Shown here: one piece after another, positions 48,841 through 56,756 of the stretch
How positions within the stretch are numbered: the stretch's first letter is position 1
How the letters are laid out: every line of letters begins with the position of its first letter
NCBI GenBank assembly: GCA_963662645.2
Contig: OY759762.1
Location: forward strand, 2,356,001 to 2,420,000
DNA: 64,000 nucleotides
Direction: 5' to 3'
From: Aldehydirespirator sp963662645
GTDB taxonomy: Bacteria > Actinomycetota > Acidimicrobiia > Acidimicrobiales > Aldehydirespiratoraceae
Program-made: the position numbers and the translations under genes
The notes under the pieces: generated by a model
Databases searched by the model: none
Seen by the model: the letters and a program-made list of their open reading frames with translations, nothing else
Told to the model about the DNA's origin: nothing

Positions 48841-49628
48841 CGGTCTTGGTCGTGCTGTTGGCCATCGCCGTCGGTGTGCTCGCCCTGCTCGTATTCGGGC
48901 TGCTCAGGACCCACGCGGAGATCTTGCGCGCCCTCGACCGCGCCGGCATCAGCCTCGACGGCGAAGAGACCCCGGGTTCCGCTGCCGGGGTTGTGGCAGA
49001 GAGGTCGGAGGCCGATGCCACGACCGGCCCGGCAGGCGCCCGAGACCTCGTCGGGAAGGTGCCGGCCGGAGGCCCGACCAAGATCGCCGTAACCGGTGTG
49101 GCCCACTTCACGCTTCTTGCCTTCCTGTCTCCGGGGTGCCGCACCTGCAAGAGGTTCTGGGAGGCCTTCGCGGCCCCCAATCTCGAGTTGCCCGGCGGCG
49201 ACACCCGCCTGGTGATCGTCGGCCAGGATCCCGCGCACGACTCGGAGTCGGCTATGGCGGAGCTGGTCCCGTCTGGGGTCAAGGCCGTGCTGTCGTCCGC
49301 GGCGTGGGAGGACTACGACGTTCCGGGCTCGCCGTACTTCGCGCTGGTCCACGGCCCCGAGGGCCGGGTGGTGGGCGCGGGCAGCGCGCTGCGCTGGGAG
49401 CAGCTGCGGGACCTGCTCGAACAGGCGTTGGACGACGCAGGCCTGGCCGCCCGTTCCGGACTCGGGCCGCCGCGGGCTGCGACTCGACTCTCGGGCCGGA
49501 GCCGCGGGCTGCGGGCTGATGAGGCGCTCCGGTCGGCGGGGATAGGCCCCGGCCATCCGAGCCTCTACGGCGAGCAGCCGGACCCGAGCCGCGAGAACGG
49601 CGACTCCGCCGAACTTCGCGCCGACTGA
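48837..49628 (+). CDS. MauD/TlpA-like membrane-anchored thioredoxin-fold protein
   Basis: 263 aa. One N-terminal membrane helix (residues 3-23), a variable linker to about 85, then a thioredoxin fold with the redox site SPGCRTCKRFW near residue 100 and the cis-Pro loop GSPYFAL near 165. MauD proteins serve disulfide formation in methylamine dehydrogenase light chain, which fits the Cys-rich upstream gene. The C-terminal 60 residues are Arg/Ser/Gly-rich and look disordered. Start by GTGA overlap; stop in TGATG with a micro-ORF. Confidence 0.8.
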   Translation: MTVLVVLLAIAVGVLALLVFGLLRTHAEILRALDRAGISLDGEETPGSAAGVVAERSEADATTGPAGARDLVGKVPAGGPTKIAVTGVAHFTLLAFLSPGCRTCKRFWEAFAAPNLELPGGDTRLVIVGQDPAHDSESAMAELVPSGVKAVLSSAAWEDYDVPGSPYFALVHGPEGRVVGAGSALRWEQLRDLLEQALDDAGLAARSGLGPPRAATRLSGRSRGLRADEALRSAGIGPGHPSLYGEQPDPSRENGDSAELRAD

Positions 49629-49699
49629 TGACCGCGGTGCTGGCCATCGGGATAGCGGCGGCCGTGGCCGCGGGAGTGCGGTCTGCCTGGTCGCCTTGA
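49628..49699 (+). CDS. 23-aa hydrophobic micropeptide
   Basis: ATG in a TGATG overlap with the MauD-like gene. MTAVLAIGIAAAVAAGVRSA then WSP could form one membrane helix. It ends nine bases before the next ATG. May be a real small membrane protein or merely a coupling ORF. Confidence 0.4.
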   Translation: MTAVLAIGIAAAVAAGVRSAWSP

Positions 49700-49708
49700 G
49701 GCACGTCG

Positions 49709-50296
49709 ATGCTCACCAGCATCAGCCCGCTCGGTGAGCGGGCCCGGGGCAACCGATGGTCTCTGACCGTTCTTTGGCTTGGCCTGGGCGCGGCAGGCGG
49801 GGGCGTGGCCATCGGAGCGGTCCTCGGCGCGCTGGGCCAAGCGTCGGTCGCGGTCGCGGGCAGCGGTACCCGGCTGGTCTTTTTGGCCGTCGCATGTGCC
49901 GCCGCCGCGGCCTGGGACCTGTCGGGACGACGGTTCCCGGGCCGCAGGCAGGTGAACGAGGACTGGTTGGTCGCGTACCGGTCGTGGGTCTACGGCGCAG
50001 GCTTCGGCCTGCAGCTCGGCGCGGCGGTGACGACCGTGGTGAACACCGCCCTGGTTCCGCTGTTCATGCTGGCTGCCCTGTTGGCTGGCGACGTGACCGC
50101 GGGACTCCTGATCGGTGCTGCTTTCGGGGCGACTCGGGCCGCAAGCCTCGCACTGGGCCGTCGGGTCCGGACCCCCGACGACCTGCGGCAACTGCACCGC
50201 CGACTCGACCAGAGCGCTGACCGGATCCGGCGCGCCGGCGCGGCCGTGGCCGCGGCCCTCGGCGGCGCAGCCACCGTCAGCCTGCTGGCGCTGTGA
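49709..50296 (+). CDS. Four-helix membrane protein of the Mau-like module
   Basis: 195 aa. Hydrophobic stretches at about residues 18-42, 50-66, 93-115 and 117-140, then a basic amphipathic tail. RRQVNEDWLVAYRSWVYGAGFGLQLGAAVTTVVNTA is its most distinctive part and loosely recalls CcdA/DsbD-type membrane thiol transporters, but no Cys pair is present. Function not recognised. Its position suggests a membrane partner for MauD/MauE-like proteins. Confidence 0.65.
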   Translation: MLTSISPLGERARGNRWSLTVLWLGLGAAGGGVAIGAVLGALGQASVAVAGSGTRLVFLAVACAAAAAWDLSGRRFPGRRQVNEDWLVAYRSWVYGAGFGLQLGAAVTTVVNTALVPLFMLAALLAGDVTAGLLIGAAFGATRAASLALGRRVRTPDDLRQLHRRLDQSADRIRRAGAAVAAALGGAATVSLLAL

Positions 50297-50318
50297 CTGG
50301 TCGAAGGGGCGGGATGAC

Positions 50319-50792
50319 ATGAGCAGGCTGGCAGCTCATGGGGTGAGCGTCGATGTGCCCGCAGGGTGGGAGGCCGAGCTGTCTACTCAGCCCGATCCGG
50401 CCATGCTCGACTCCGGCCTGGAGTCCTCGGATGCTTCGCTGGTGGTAGTGCACGCGGCGAATTTCTCGCTGCCCGCCGAGCGCGGTGACTACGGGTCGGG
50501 AGCGGTGGAGATCATGGACCGCAACGGCATCTTCGCCGCGCTGATCGAGTTCGACAGAGCCTCAGCGACATCGAAGCTGTTCGCCCCCGACGGCTTCCCG
50601 ACCCGCCTCGACGCCGCCGACTTCGCGCCGGACCAGCTGCATCTGACGCTGCCGGGCCAAGCCGGACTACAGAAGTTCTTCCACGTGGGGTCGCGGGCAT
50701 TCTGCCTATACGCAGTGATCGGGTCGTACTCGATGCGGGCCGTACTGGTGCCGGAACTCAACCGGATGCTGTCGGGTCTCAGCGTCTACTGA
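50319..50792 (+). CDS. Hypothetical protein (soluble, about 157 aa)
   Basis: MSRLAAHGVSVDVPAGWEAEL opens a beta-rich fold with alternating strands (SLVVVHAANFSLP, HLTLPGQAGLQKFFHVGSRAFCLYAVIG, MRAVLVPELNRMLSGL). The pattern resembles small PsbP/LpqN-like or DUF1795-type proteins, though no family is certain. No signal peptide. Follows the membrane gene by 22 bp. Last gene of the Mau-like operon. Confidence 0.65.
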   Translation: MSRLAAHGVSVDVPAGWEAELSTQPDPAMLDSGLESSDASLVVVHAANFSLPAERGDYGSGAVEIMDRNGIFAALIEFDRASATSKLFAPDGFPTRLDAADFAPDQLHLTLPGQAGLQKFFHVGSRAFCLYAVIGSYSMRAVLVPELNRMLSGLSVY

Positions 50793-50854
50793 CCGGCGGC
50801 AGCCAGGCTCCTACGCAGACTCCAGCAGATTCTCGGGTTGATTCTGTGCATCCA

Positions 50855-50884
50855 GCGCGCATTTCTCGCACCGAGAATTCGCGC
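50855..50884. terminator. Hairpin between convergent genes
   Basis: GCGCGCATTTCTCG (50855-50868) pairs with CGAGAATTCGCGC (50872-50884) with one bulged base and a CAC loop. It serves the gene ending at 50792 and abuts the stop of the nitrilase gene. Confidence 0.5.
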
Positions 50885-51729
50885 TACAGCGATTCGCCCT
50901 CGTGGAGGATGCCGTAGACGTCGGTGCGACGATCGGCGCGGGGCCGGATGAGCTCGCTGCGGGCCTGGGCTCGGCGGGACTCGGACATGTCGACATCCAC
51001 GATTTCGAGCTGCTCGCGTGCCGTGGACAGCGGCCCGCCCGCTATCCGACCGTACGGGTCGGCCACAACGGACGATCCGAGCAGCTCGACCCCGTCGCCC
51101 TCGCCGACCTGCGACGTGCAGGCGATGAACACCTGGCTGAGGTTGGCCTGCACCAGCGCCCCTTCGGCGTGGGCGATCAACTCGCCCTCGCGGTACTGGC
51201 GCCGGTCGAAGCCGCGCACCCAGGCCGTCGGCACGCAGATCAGGTCGGCGCCTCGCAGGGCCAGCACCCGCACGACCTCCACGAAGCGCAGGTCGTAGCA
51301 GATGCACAGACCGATGGTCCCGTAGGCCGTCTCGATCACGCTGAGTCCGGCGTCGCCGGGGGCGAAGCAGTGCTTCTCGACGTCGAACAGGTGCAGCTTC
51401 CGGTAGTGGGCGATCACGCCGCTCGAATCCACCGCGACCGCTGAGTTGTAGAGCGAGTCGCCGCTGCGCTCGCACAGACCGCCGACCACGAGTCCGCCGT
51501 GACGGGCTGCCTCGGCTTGCCAGTCGCTGACCGTCGGCCCGTCGAGAGCCTCGGCCAGCGGCTCGAGCGCGCTGCGGTTGGTGGTGTACCACGGCACCGC
51601 CATCTCCGGCGCCACAACGATGTCCGCGCCCTGCTCGAACAGCGAGGCGATCGCGTCGGTGCTGGCCTTCCGGTTGGCCTCGGCCTGATCCGGGCGGCTG
51701 AGGATCTGAGCCAGTCCGATACGGGTCAT
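50884..51729 (-). CDS. Carbon-nitrogen hydrolase (nitrilase superfamily)
   Basis: 281 aa. Glu-Lys-Cys triad: VVAPEMAVP (Glu, near residue 42), YRKLHLF (Lys, near 110) and GLCICYDLRF (Cys, near 145). Members hydrolyse amides, carbamoyl groups or nitriles. Beta-ureidopropionase/N-carbamoylase-like activity would complement the hydantoinase at 7662-11584, but this is inference. ATG 51729 was preferred to an upstream in-frame start at 51756 because it begins the conserved TRIGLAQ strand. Confidence 0.9.
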   Translation of the reverse strand: MTRIGLAQILSRPDQAEANRKASTDAIASLFEQGADIVVAPEMAVPWYTTNRSALEPLAEALDGPTVSDWQAEAARHGGLVVGGLCERSGDSLYNSAVAVDSSGVIAHYRKLHLFDVEKHCFAPGDAGLSVIETAYGTIGLCICYDLRFVEVVRVLALRGADLICVPTAWVRGFDRRQYREGELIAHAEGALVQANLSQVFIACTSQVGEGDGVELLGSSVVADPYGRIAGGPLSTAREQLEIVDVDMSESRRAQARSELIRPRADRRTDVYGILHEGESL

Positions 51730-51780
51730 GCGAGATCCGCCCCATGGTCGTGACAAGGCGCGCTGAACGCCCGTCGAGGG

Positions 51781-51855
51781 TGGAGCTGATCGGATTCGAA
51801 CCGACGACCCCCTGCTTGCAAAGCAGGTGCTCTAACCAGCCTGAGCTACAGCCCC
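51781..51855 (-). tRNA. tRNA-Ala (TGC anticodon)
   Basis: 75 nt, minus strand. Acceptor stem GGGGCTG/CAGCTCC with one G-U pair, D-arm GCTCAGGCTGGTTAGAGC, anticodon stem-loop CCTGC-TTTGCAA-GCAGG and T-arm with GTTCGAATC. Discriminator A; the 3' CCA is not encoded. The only RNA gene found in the window. Confidence 0.96.
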
Positions 51856-51896
51856 GAAGAAGCGCGCCTGGCGCGCGTTGTGGCGGGCAATCGTAT

Positions 51897-52373
51897 CTAG
51901 GAGTCGTAGACGGCGCGGTCGATCCAGTCGGCTACCAGGGCCGGCCTGTCCGTTCCTTCGATCTCGACGGTCATGGTCCGGGTGGTCTGGACTGAGGTTC
52001 CCTTCAGCTCGGCCTTGCTCAGCACCGCGGAGGCCCGGATGCGCGCCCCTGCCGGCACGGGGCTGATGAATCTGACCTTGTCGAATCCGTAGTTGAGGAA
52101 CATGTCGAGCCCCTCGCGCCTCCACAGGTCGGTGCCGATCGATTCCTGGAGGTGGGTCAGCATCGACAGCGTCAGGAACCCGTGGGCGATCGTCCCGCCG
52201 AACGGGGTCTCGGCTGCGGCCCGCTCGGGATCGATGTGGATGAACTGGTGGTCGTGGGTCACGTCCGCGAACTGGTTGATCTGATCCTGGGTGACGGCGA
52301 ACCAGTCGCCGGTTCCCTGGAGCTCTCCGACCCGGGGGTTCATGGCCTCCAGGGCGGCAGTCGAGTTGCTCAT
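51897..52373 (-). CDS. MaoC family (R)-enoyl-CoA hydratase
   Basis: 158 aa. The hydratase-2 motif is intact: FADVTHDHQFIHIDPERAAAETPFGGTIAHGFLTLSML (Asp and His, then the Gly/Pro loop). Hydrates trans-2-enoyl-CoA. Start ATG 52373 with GGAGAGAC upstream. The 107-bp gap to the next gene contains a direct repeat GCGGTTGCTGTCA (52418 and 52446) and a weak minus-strand TTGACA (52484-52479). Confidence 0.92.
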   Translation of the reverse strand: MSNSTAALEAMNPRVGELQGTGDWFAVTQDQINQFADVTHDHQFIHIDPERAAAETPFGGTIAHGFLTLSMLTHLQESIGTDLWRREGLDMFLNYGFDKVRFISPVPAGARIRASAVLSKAELKGTSVQTTRTMTVEIEGTDRPALVADWIDRAVYDS

Positions 52374-52480
52374 GGGGTCTCTCCTTGTGATGGTTGGTGC
52401 TGTTGTGTGGCCGTGCGTGCGGTTGCTGTCAGCGTGCGCGTGTGAGCGGTTGCTGTCATTGCTCGTGTCTGATGTTGTTG

Positions 52481-53248
52481 TCAAGCGCCCGTGAAGTTCG
52501 GTTTGCGGCGCTCGGCGTAGGCCGCGACGCCCTCGGCGAAGTCGTTGGTGCGTTCCAGCCGGTGCTGTTCGATCACCTCCCGGTCGGTCGCCGTCCTGAC
52601 GAGAGTAGACAGATCCCCTCGCATCGTCTCCCGGATGGTGCGCAGCGACAGCGGTGCGGTGCTGGCGAGAGTCGCGGCCCGGGCGTGGGCGGCGCCGGCC
52701 AGATCGTCGAGCGGGACGAGCTCGTCGCACAGTCCGATCTCCAGCGCTTCGAAGCCCTTGACTCTGCGGCCCGTGTAGAGCAGGTCGAGGGCGACTTGGT
52801 GGCCGACGGCGCGGGGCAGCGTCACCGACAGCCCGGAGCCGTGGTGGTAGCCGAGCAGCGAGAAGTTGGCCGAGAAACGGGCCTCGGGTGCGGCGACCCG
52901 GAAGTCGGCCATCATCGCCAGTCCAAGGCCGCCGCCGACCGCGGCGCCCTGGACGGCGGCGACCACCGGCGTCTTCGCGGTGAAGAACCCGACCGCTTCG
53001 TGATACAGATCGCCGGCCCGCTCGTCGGTGTCGCTGAAGTCGGCCCCCGCGCAGAAGTGCTTGCCCTCCGACGCCAGCACGATGGCTCTGGCGCCGGGAT
53101 GGTCGTCGATGGCGGCGAACGCGGCCACCAGCGCCGCGATCAGGTTGTAGTCGAAGAAGTTGTTCGGCGGGCGGCGGATGGTGACGGTGGCCACGTACGA
53201 GTCGTCGACGTCGACGCTGACGTCGCCATAGTCCCCCAGGCTGACCAC
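52481..53248 (-). CDS. Enoyl-CoA hydratase/isomerase (crotonase family)
   Basis: 255 aa. Oxyanion segments HFCAGADFSD near residue 63 and GAAVGGGLGLAMMADFRVA near 103. The second-domain Glu region LPRAVGHQVALDLLYTGRRV is present, though the place of one catalytic Glu is Ser/Ala-rich (FSLLGYHHGSG), so isomerase or other crotonase chemistry is possible. GTG start six bases after TAGGAT (53260-53255), so probably leaderless. Confidence 0.9.
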   Translation of the reverse strand: MVSLGDYGDVSVDVDDSYVATVTIRRPPNNFFDYNLIAALVAAFAAIDDHPGARAIVLASEGKHFCAGADFSDTDERAGDLYHEAVGFFTAKTPVVAAVQGAAVGGGLGLAMMADFRVAAPEARFSANFSLLGYHHGSGLSVTLPRAVGHQVALDLLYTGRRVKGFEALEIGLCDELVPLDDLAGAAHARAATLASTAPLSLRTIRETMRGDLSTLVRTATDREVIEQHRLERTNDFAEGVAAYAERRKPNFTGA

Positions 53249-53254
53249 GAAATC

Positions 53255-53285
53255 ATCCTAGGAGTCCCCTCTCGACCGGGGCCAA
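53255..53285 (-). promoter_or_regulatory. Promoter of the leaderless crotonase gene
   Basis: Minus strand TTGGCC (53285-53280), a 19-bp spacer, TAGGAT (53260-53255), then six bases to GTG 53248. Confidence 0.5.
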
Positions 53286-53354
53286 GAGCGAGCGCCATAA
53301 GGCGAAAGTCCGTCGTGTCGCAGCGGCGTCACTCCGCTCTTGGAGGCTGTGGAG

Positions 53355-54956
53355 TCACCAGCTGGTGGGCCAGTTCCTGAGGGAGCGCTGCTCGGGTGGT
53401 CTTGGTGGCAGGGAGCGGTGGCGTCGGAGTTCGGCAATCAGCAGTGAGCGGGTCTCGTCGGGGTGGATGACCTCGTCGATCTGCATCGTCCCGGCCGGGC
53501 CGTAGGGATCGTTGCCCTGGCGCAGACCTTCGGCGAGCTCGGTGAACCGCGCCGCCCGCTCTTCGCCCTCCAGTTCGGCCAGCTCCTCTCCGTAGAGCGC
53601 GTTCACTGCTACCGCCGGATCCATGAAGCCGATCTCCGCGGTGGGCCAGGCCACCAGCAGGTCGCTTCCGGTGCCCGCGCCTCCGAGACTGCCGAAGGCC
53701 GCTCCGTAGGCCTTGCGGATCAGCACCACCAGCCGGGGCATCGAGGCTTGGACCAGCGCCTCGAAGAACATGGTGGACTTGTTGATGAAGCGGTCGTGCT
53801 CGACCCTGCGGCCCACCAGGAACCCCGGAGTGTCCTGGAGGATGATCAGCGGCAGATCGAAAGCGTCGCACAGGCACAGCAGCCGGGTCCCCTTGTCGCA
53901 GGCCGCGGGGGTCAGCGAGCCTGCCTCGAACATGGGGTTCGAGGCCATGATCCCCACCGGCATTCCCCCGACGCGGGCTAGGACGGTGGTCAGGCTCCTA
54001 CCGAACTTGGGCTTCAGCTCCAAGAACTCGCCGCCGTCGACGAGCTCGGTCAGCACCCTGCGCATGTCGTAGCCCCGCCGGCGCTGGGTGGGCACCATCT
54101 CGCTGAGCCGGGCCCGGCCCGGCGGGGGAACCTCGGCCGCGACCGGAGGCGGCTGCTCGATGTTGGAGGGCAGGTACGACAGCCACCGCCGCACGATGCC
54201 GGTCGCCTCCTCGACGTCGGCCGCGGTCTGGTCGATCAGCCCGGTCGTCTGGGAGTGAACCTCGGGGCCGCCCAGCTCCTCGAGCGTGACCGACTCGCCG
54301 GTGGCGATCTCGACGATCCGCGGCGAGACCACGCTCATCGTGGTTCCCTCCACCTGGACGGCGAGATCGCTGGCCGCGGCGATCAGGCTCGACGAGCCGA
54401 GCGACGTGCCGGTGATCACCGTGGCCAGAGGGATGTCGCGCTCTCGCTTGAGCCAGGCGATGGCCTCGTGGCCGACCTCGCAGATGGCCTCGCTCCCCAT
54501 GTACTCGGGGAGCCGCCCGCCCCGGTTCTCACCGAAATACACGAGCGGATGCCCGGCCCGCACAGCCTGCAGATAGATGCGGTCCATCCGGCGCAGGTTG
54601 ACGACGGCCGAGGAGGCGCCCTTCACCGTCACGTCATCGGCTTCCACCGCTACCGGACGGCCGTCGACGAGTCCGAAGCCGCAGATGCGGCCGTCGCCCG
54701 GCGTGGCCTCGCGATCCTCGGGGTTCCACGAGACCGCGAAGGTGCCCATCTCGCGAAAGGAGCCCTCGTCGAGCAGCAGGTCGATCCTCTCCCGGGCGGT
54801 CAGGATCCCCCTGTCTCGCAGGGACTGGACCCGGTGGGCACCCCCCATCTCGACACGGACTCGCCGACGGCGTTCCTCGAGATCCTCGGTCAGTTCGTCC
54901 ATGGAGCGTTCCTGGTCTATGGAGCGGTCCTGGAGTTCGGAGCGTTCCTGGTCCAC
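53355..54956 (-). CDS. Acyl-CoA carboxylase carboxyltransferase (beta) subunit
   Basis: 533 aa PccB/AccD-type subunit that passes CO2 from biotin to propionyl-, methylcrotonyl- or another acyl-CoA. GGAHRVQSLRDRGILTARERIDLLLDEGSF opens the N-domain. VKGASSAVVNLRRMDRI and the C-domain GGAGTGSD are in the usual places. The first 18 residues are three copies of a DQERSx-type hexapeptide encoded by an 18-bp tandem repeat, so the start may really be ATG 54902 (MDELTEDLEERR). GTG 54956 is used here. The biotinylated alpha subunit is not in the window. Confidence 0.9.
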   Translation of the reverse strand: MDQERSELQDRSIDQERSMDELTEDLEERRRRVRVEMGGAHRVQSLRDRGILTARERIDLLLDEGSFREMGTFAVSWNPEDREATPGDGRICGFGLVDGRPVAVEADDVTVKGASSAVVNLRRMDRIYLQAVRAGHPLVYFGENRGGRLPEYMGSEAICEVGHEAIAWLKRERDIPLATVITGTSLGSSSLIAAASDLAVQVEGTTMSVVSPRIVEIATGESVTLEELGGPEVHSQTTGLIDQTAADVEEATGIVRRWLSYLPSNIEQPPPVAAEVPPPGRARLSEMVPTQRRRGYDMRRVLTELVDGGEFLELKPKFGRSLTTVLARVGGMPVGIMASNPMFEAGSLTPAACDKGTRLLCLCDAFDLPLIILQDTPGFLVGRRVEHDRFINKSTMFFEALVQASMPRLVVLIRKAYGAAFGSLGGAGTGSDLLVAWPTAEIGFMDPAVAVNALYGEELAELEGEERAARFTELAEGLRQGNDPYGPAGTMQIDEVIHPDETRSLLIAELRRHRSLPPRPPEQRSLRNWPTSW

Positions 54957-55022
54957 GTCGGTCCTCCTCTATGGAGCCCGGCTCAACGGTCGGCAGAACC
55001 GGTGCCGCCTTTCCCTGATTTT

Positions 55023-55056
55023 GCCCGCAAGACGCGCCGGCGCAAGACTCGCGGGC
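55023..55056. other. Nested palindrome in a divergent gap
   Basis: GCCCGC (55023-55028) pairs with GCGGGC (55051-55056) around GCGCCGGCGC (55034-55043), with two GCAAGAC direct repeats between. Lies in the 140-bp region between the carboxylase and thiolase-like genes. Could be a regulatory site. Confidence 0.35.
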
Positions 55057-55096
55057 TGCGGCACGGCCAGTTCGAGGCCGTCCAGGGAGGTGTGCG

Positions 55097-56281
55097 GTGT
55101 CCGGAAGATCTCTCCGGGGCGCGACCGCGGTCGTCGGAGTGGCCGACGCGGCGTCGCCCACCGGGGAGCTTCCAACCCGAGGGCGGGCCTTGGAGGCGGC
55201 CATGGTCAATGAGGCCCTCGACGACGCCGGCCTGTCGCTCGACGATGTGGACGGCGTGTGCCATGTGGGCCCGTCCACCTACACGGGCACATCGCTCGGT
55301 CTGGCGGAATACCTGGGCATTCACCCGGTCTTCACCGAGTCGACCAACGTCGGCGGCTCCAGCTACGAGGTCCATCTGGAACACGCCGCCGCGGCCGTGG
55401 CCGTCGGCCTGTGCGATGTGGTCGTGTGTGTCTACGCGGAGACGCCCCGCGGCGACTACAAGCGCGGCATCGACTCCGACATGCCTTCGTGGATCGGCTA
55501 CCACCCCGAGGCCGAGTGGGAGGCCCCCTACGGGCTGTGGCAGCCGATGGGTCCCTACGCCCTGGCCGCCAGCCGGCACATGGCCCAGTACGGGACGACT
55601 TCCGAGCAGCTGGCCCAGATCGCGGTCAGCACCCGCCAGTGGGCCGAGATGAATCCGAGGGCCCGCCACCAGACAACGATCACCGTGGACGACGTCGTCG
55701 GCTCGCCGGTGCTCTTGTCGCCACTGCATCGTCTCGACTGCTGCCTGGTGACCGACGGCGCCGGGGCGTTCGTGCTTACCAGCTCGGCCCGCGCCGCCGA
55801 CCTGCGCAAGTCCCCGGTGTATGTGCTGGGCGCGGCGACCTGCCACGACCACGACATGATCAGCCAGATGCCCGACCTCACGGTCACCGCCGGGGCTCAG
55901 TCGGGACAGCGGGCCTTCGACATGGCCCAGATCGACCCGTCCGACGTGGACGTCCTCATGGCCTACGACTCCTTCACCATCACCGCTCTGCTGCACCTGG
56001 AGGACCTGGGGTTCTGCGCCAAGGGGGAGGGCGGCCTGTTCGTCGAGGACGGCAAGCTCGGGCCCGGGGGTTCGCTGCCCATGAACACCAACGGAGGCGG
56101 CCTCTCCTACACCCATCCCGGCATGTACGGGATGTTCCTGATAGTGGAGGCGGTCCGGCAGCTTCGCGGCGAGTGCGGCCCCCGGCAGGTGCCCGAGCCC
56201 ACCGTGGCGGTCGCCCACGGCGCTGGCGGCGCCCTCTCGGCCATCGCCACCGTCGTTCTCGGCCTCGGGGAGGCCCTGTAG
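55097..56281 (+). CDS. Thiolase-superfamily protein (Ltp2-like), copy 2
   Basis: 394 aa paralogue of 4288-5439, colinear to the C-terminus. STNVGGSSYEVH has Ser where a thiolase Cys would be. The motif usually NEAF/HDCF reads AYDSFT. GEGGLFVEDGKLGPGG and SLPMNTNGGGLS are conserved. Loss of Cys argues against thiolysis and for an aldolase-type reaction with the DUF35 partner encoded three bases downstream. GTG 55097 has GGGAGG seven bases upstream. Confidence 0.85.
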   Translation: MSGRSLRGATAVVGVADAASPTGELPTRGRALEAAMVNEALDDAGLSLDDVDGVCHVGPSTYTGTSLGLAEYLGIHPVFTESTNVGGSSYEVHLEHAAAAVAVGLCDVVVCVYAETPRGDYKRGIDSDMPSWIGYHPEAEWEAPYGLWQPMGPYALAASRHMAQYGTTSEQLAQIAVSTRQWAEMNPRARHQTTITVDDVVGSPVLLSPLHRLDCCLVTDGAGAFVLTSSARAADLRKSPVYVLGAATCHDHDMISQMPDLTVTAGAQSGQRAFDMAQIDPSDVDVLMAYDSFTITALLHLEDLGFCAKGEGGLFVEDGKLGPGGSLPMNTNGGGLSYTHPGMYGMFLIVEAVRQLRGECGPRQVPEPTVAVAHGAGGALSAIATVVLGLGEAL

Positions 56282-56283
56282 CG

Positions 56284-56715
56284 ATGGCAGCCCGGTTCGA
56301 GCCTCCGTCCATGCCCGTCAGCGAGCCGTTCTGGCAGGCGACCCGCGAGCCGCGGCTGGTCATGCAGTGGTGCCGGTCGTGTGAGCGTGTCGTGTTCTAC
56401 CCGCGGGAGATCTGCCCCGCCTGCGGTGGATCTGACCTCGAATGGCGAGACTCGCCCGGCACCGGAACGGTCTATGCCTTCTCCGTGCACTACCGCACCG
56501 CAAGCCCTGAAATGGCGGACCGCACGCCGTATGTGGTAGCGCTGGTCGACTTGGACGAGGGGGCGAGGATGATGAGCAACATCGTCGGGTGCGACCCTGA
56601 AGATGTCGCCGTCGGCATGGGCGTGCGGGTCGCCTGGGAGCAGCTGTCTGACGGCCGGAATCTGCCGCTGTTCGAGCCCTCCACCGATTCTCAGGGCGAT
56701 TCCCTGCCTATATGA
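56284..56715 (+). CDS. DUF35 OB-fold/zinc-ribbon protein, copy 2
   Basis: 143 aa. Zinc ribbon CRSCE...CPACG near residues 30-47, then an OB fold (GTVYAFSVHYRT, TPYVVALVDLDEGARMMSNIV). It follows the thiolase-like gene by three bases, the reverse of the order at 3836-5439. Expected to form the aldolase complex. Confidence 0.88.
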   Translation: MAARFEPPSMPVSEPFWQATREPRLVMQWCRSCERVVFYPREICPACGGSDLEWRDSPGTGTVYAFSVHYRTASPEMADRTPYVVALVDLDEGARMMSNIVGCDPEDVAVGMGVRVAWEQLSDGRNLPLFEPSTDSQGDSLPI

Positions 56716-56756
56716 CAAGAGTCCGCGACAAGAGCCAAACCACAAGGGAGTTGACG

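Noticed and set aside
53329..53877. Separate small gene overlapping the carboxylase C-terminus
   Set aside because: Arg/Gly-rich out-of-frame shadow of the carboxyltransferase.
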